DNA of 64,000 nucleotides from contig JAEVHH010000005.1 in assembly GCA_017607445.1 (NCBI GenBank), positions 3,167,001-3,231,000 on the forward strand, given 5' to 3'. The notes under the pieces were generated by a model. The model was not told where the DNA came from. It ran no database searches and saw only the letters and a list, made by a program, of their open reading frames with translations. The position numbers were made by a program, and so were the translations under genes. The DNA is from Histoplasma ohiense. Lineage: Eukaryota; Ascomycota; Eurotiomycetes; Onygenales; Ajellomycetaceae. This document shows positions 61,726-64,000 of this stretch, piece after piece. Every line of letters begins with the position of its first letter. Position 1 is the stretch's first letter.

Positions 61726-63471
61726 TCAAAACGAGATTCTAAACACCAAAGCCTGCGTATCAAGATTGAAACCGGAAGTATCCGCATACTTGAATTTTCC
61801 AAAATTCAAATGGCCTAGGTTCCCAAATGCCAGGAAAATGTCAGCATGTCATGGATAACAAAAAGCAATGAATGAAGCTGCGCGGTGGTGGTTGGGGGGA
61901 CAGACCGTCTTGAGTGATATAGTCATTGTCACTGAAACTAATCAAAAAGTATTCCTGCAATCCTCCTTCGCCATGACCACAGCCCTTCTTATCACAATCC
62001 CGCTCATCAACTGGAACCAGAGCCAGGCTCTCCCACTTCTCATTCAGCAGCATCTTGTCTTGTTCGCCGCCGTTGTGCAGACCGAACTTGCCCAACTCTG
62101 ACTCGAGGTTGTAATCGATAAATTCGCGATACTCGGCTGGTTCGATCCCGTCTTTCAACTCCCCCTTGTCCGAAGCAATCGAGCCGGTAGCAGCATCATA
62201 TTTCTCAGATTTGATGTCCGTAGTGCGGTTAGTGATTGCGAAAATGTCTGCCTGGCGGTAGACAGAGCGTGACTCCTTCTGGCCATGACCGGAACCTGAG
62301 TCTCGCGATAGGATCAAGAAGTCCCCAGTGGGCAGCATGTGAATTTCCGACTGTGAAGCAACAATACGAGACTTCTCCTGGTCTTTTTCGGACCTATCGG
62401 GGTACGTTGGAAGCGTGACGACGAATTCATGTATATACTGCGGTTTGCAGCCCGAAATATCATACTGTAATATCCGTGCCTGTTTCCGATTCTTCTTCTT
62501 CGGCCCGCCCTCCTGATTCAGACTGATTGGATCATGGCAAACAACTCCATGCCGTCTGGCGAGAGTGTCAACGCTTCGAAGCCCTGGTTGTTGTTCCGCC
62601 CTGATTCCGTGTCTTCAGGTACGGGCAACTTCTCTGGGTCGTAGATGGGTGGGGAGGCGGCACTGAAGCTGAGCCTCCATATGCTTCGGGTGGTTGGATT
62701 GCTTGGATAATTTTACCCTCACGCGTGAACTGGTAGATGTATGGCCCGTATTCGTCAGATACCCAGAAGCTTCCTCCCACGCCCAAGGCGAGACCCTCAG
62801 TATCCATAGTGATGCGGCGTCCACTTGTTCCTTCTTCGCTGCCGAACCCGTCGCCAGAGTATGTTGCCCCTGGCAAGGGTGGGAAACCGGGAAATTCTAT
62901 GAAGCCGGTCACATCTCCATCGAGACCTGTCGTGGGGGTTCCGTCGGGTCCCGTGAGAAGATCGGTGTCCAGATGCTTTATTTGGAGATTGGGCTGGGAA
63001 GGCTTCTTCACAGATGCCTCACGGGAAGGCTTGAAGGAGAGAGACAGCTTCTGGATACGTGCCTGGACGTTTAGGGTCCCATTGGTATTCCTAAGATATG
63101 AATTGTCAGCTAATAAGTTATCCTGGCATGCCTAGGGAGGGCTATGCTAGGGAAAAGCAGGTCCTTTTCACCATCCACGATCCGGTAACGCCCATGCGAT
63201 CCCTTCGTACGTGCCATCTTCCTTCCTGTGCCATGAAGATTGCTCGATAGCCAGTGCGCCACCAATTCCGCCCATGGTATCTCCGTGTTTGTCAACGGCA
63301 TTCGACGCCACATCCATATCCCTCTAACCCATGGTAATTATACGTATTACCTCCGCAAGTTACCTTCTTGGCCAGATTCTTATCCTTACTCTTGTGTGGA
63401 GGCGGGCCAGCACTTGCGACAGCCAAAAGAGCGCAAACGCAGGAAAACGATGTAAACCAAAGGGGCCGCAT
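61726..63471 (-). pseudogene. Secreted phytase-like (esterase-like) protein, apparently frame-broken
   Basis: The start (MRPLWFTSFS) opens a signal peptide with core CALLAVASAG. Homology-like segments run to a stop at 61726 through exons 63172-63471, 61906-63090 and 61726-61814. The two introns are sound (GTGAAA..TCTTAG and GTCTGT..ACCTAG). The phytase-like family is evident from GDTMGGIGGALA, WALPDRGWNTNGTLN, DTEGLALG, FWVSDEYGPYIYQF, NQGFEALTLSPDG, LPTGDFLILSRDSGSG and SFSDNDYITQDG. The frame breaks three times: near 63309-63315 (after GLEGYG), near 62675-62681 (after PPEAY, with a few residues apparently deleted), and near 62520-62523 (after MIQS, one base short). A 40-nt intron could hide the first break but not the others. 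Either a recent pseudogene or sequence errors. Confidence 0.8.
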
Positions 63472-64000
63472 GATGGGATGGCTAGACGGTGAAGATGCTC
63501 GTGTCCTAATGCAAAGGACTTAACTCGAAAAATCGATTGCGACGATCTCCTTATGAAAGTGCCATCCATACGTCTAGGAGCTTATTTATTTCAGCTCCCT
63601 TCTCCTCGCAGTGTAAGGAACCCCCTTCATCTGCAGTACTAATGATGGGAATATCGTTCTCACCAAGCATGCCTGTCAATTTTCCAGCCATTAAGGTAGT
63701 CACAGGAAAATTACAGCCAATCCCACAACATATCTTCGCCATCCCCAATGATGTATTGGAGCTAGGTATCCAATAGCCTGGGTTACAGCTTGCTGTGGCA
63801 GCTCAGGGGCCTGGAAGCCCCTCTCTCCACATCCATGGGAATCCCGGGATCTTGCCATTTTTCCACCAAAAGATAAAAGGGTTCAAGCTATATACTAGGC
63901 AGAGTTGTTCTGCCGTCTACTAGATCCCCATGTGTTGGCGATGTTGGTGGGGCTTTTGGGAAACAGAGAACGTGAGAAGATCACGGCGGCCAATTGGACC
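63472..64000. other. Right flank, no recognisable gene
   Basis: Promoter side of the phytase-like locus. A 65-codon minus-strand frame near 63551-63748 has no recognised family. Confidence 0.5.

Noticed and set aside
63271..63350. 40-nt intron (GTAACT..GGTTAG) that would restore the first frame break of the phytase-like gene
   Set aside because: Shorter than all other introns here, and the removed bases translate to VTCGGNTYNYHGLEG, which fits the family; kept only as an alternative.
1..64000. CRISPR array, prokaryotic defence system or biosynthetic cluster
   Set aside because: No spaced direct repeats, and the genes are spliced eukaryotic loci of unrelated function with no core biosynthetic enzyme.

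Overview
The window comes from a filamentous ascomycete. The protein-coding genes are split by short spliceosomal introns, mostly 50-200 bp, with GTAAGT-like donors, CTAAC-like branch sites and pyrimidine-poor AG acceptors. The products are typical of Pezizomycotina (HET-C, Clr5-domain, DUF2828, xylitol dehydrogenase, fungal Cps1-type glycosyltransferase). The style of the orthologues and the mix of compact gene blocks with AT-rich gene-poor tracts suggest Onygenales, possibly Ajellomycetaceae. That placement is inference and needs a search.

Layout. 1-7.7 kb holds one clear gene, the mitochondrial ATP synthase chaperone ATP12 (minus), followed by about 5.4 kb without a recognisable gene. 7.7-9.85 kb is a Cps1/hyaluronan-synthase-like GT2 glycosyltransferase (minus). 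9.85-18.2 kb is a gene-poor tract with only weak candidates. 18.2-28.9 kb has a SPRY protein with two PY motifs, a vacuolar Ca2+/H+ exchanger with a 16-nt microexon, and a divergent 979-aa Ser-rich protein with a conserved-looking Cys-rich C-terminus. 28.9-31.7 kb is intergenic.

31.7-49.4 kb is the dense core. In order it has a PAF-acetylhydrolase-like enzyme, a Rab4-type GTPase (head to head with it), xylitol dehydrogenase, cytosolic-type beta-mannosidase, mitochondrial D-lactate dehydrogenase (head to head with the mannosidase), a spliced 303-aa protein of unknown function, and an intronless DUF2828/vWA protein. 49.8-56.8 kb has HET-C (eight exons) and a Clr5-domain protein. 58-59.3 kb has a hypothetical polybasic-tailed protein. 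61.7-63.5 kb has a secreted phytase-like gene that appears frame-broken.

There is no operon-like or defence-island cluster; the genes look like independent housekeeping and accessory loci. Plausible functional links are weak: xylitol dehydrogenase and beta-mannosidase both serve plant-polysaccharide sugar use, and ATP12 and D-lactate dehydrogenase are both mitochondrial. I found no tRNA, rRNA, CRISPR or intact transposon. The strongest leads are the internally duplicated module of the Clr5 protein, the probable phytase-like pseudogene, the microexon, the Ro60-like architecture of the DUF2828 protein, and a dispersed TACGGAGTA 9-mer present at least six times.
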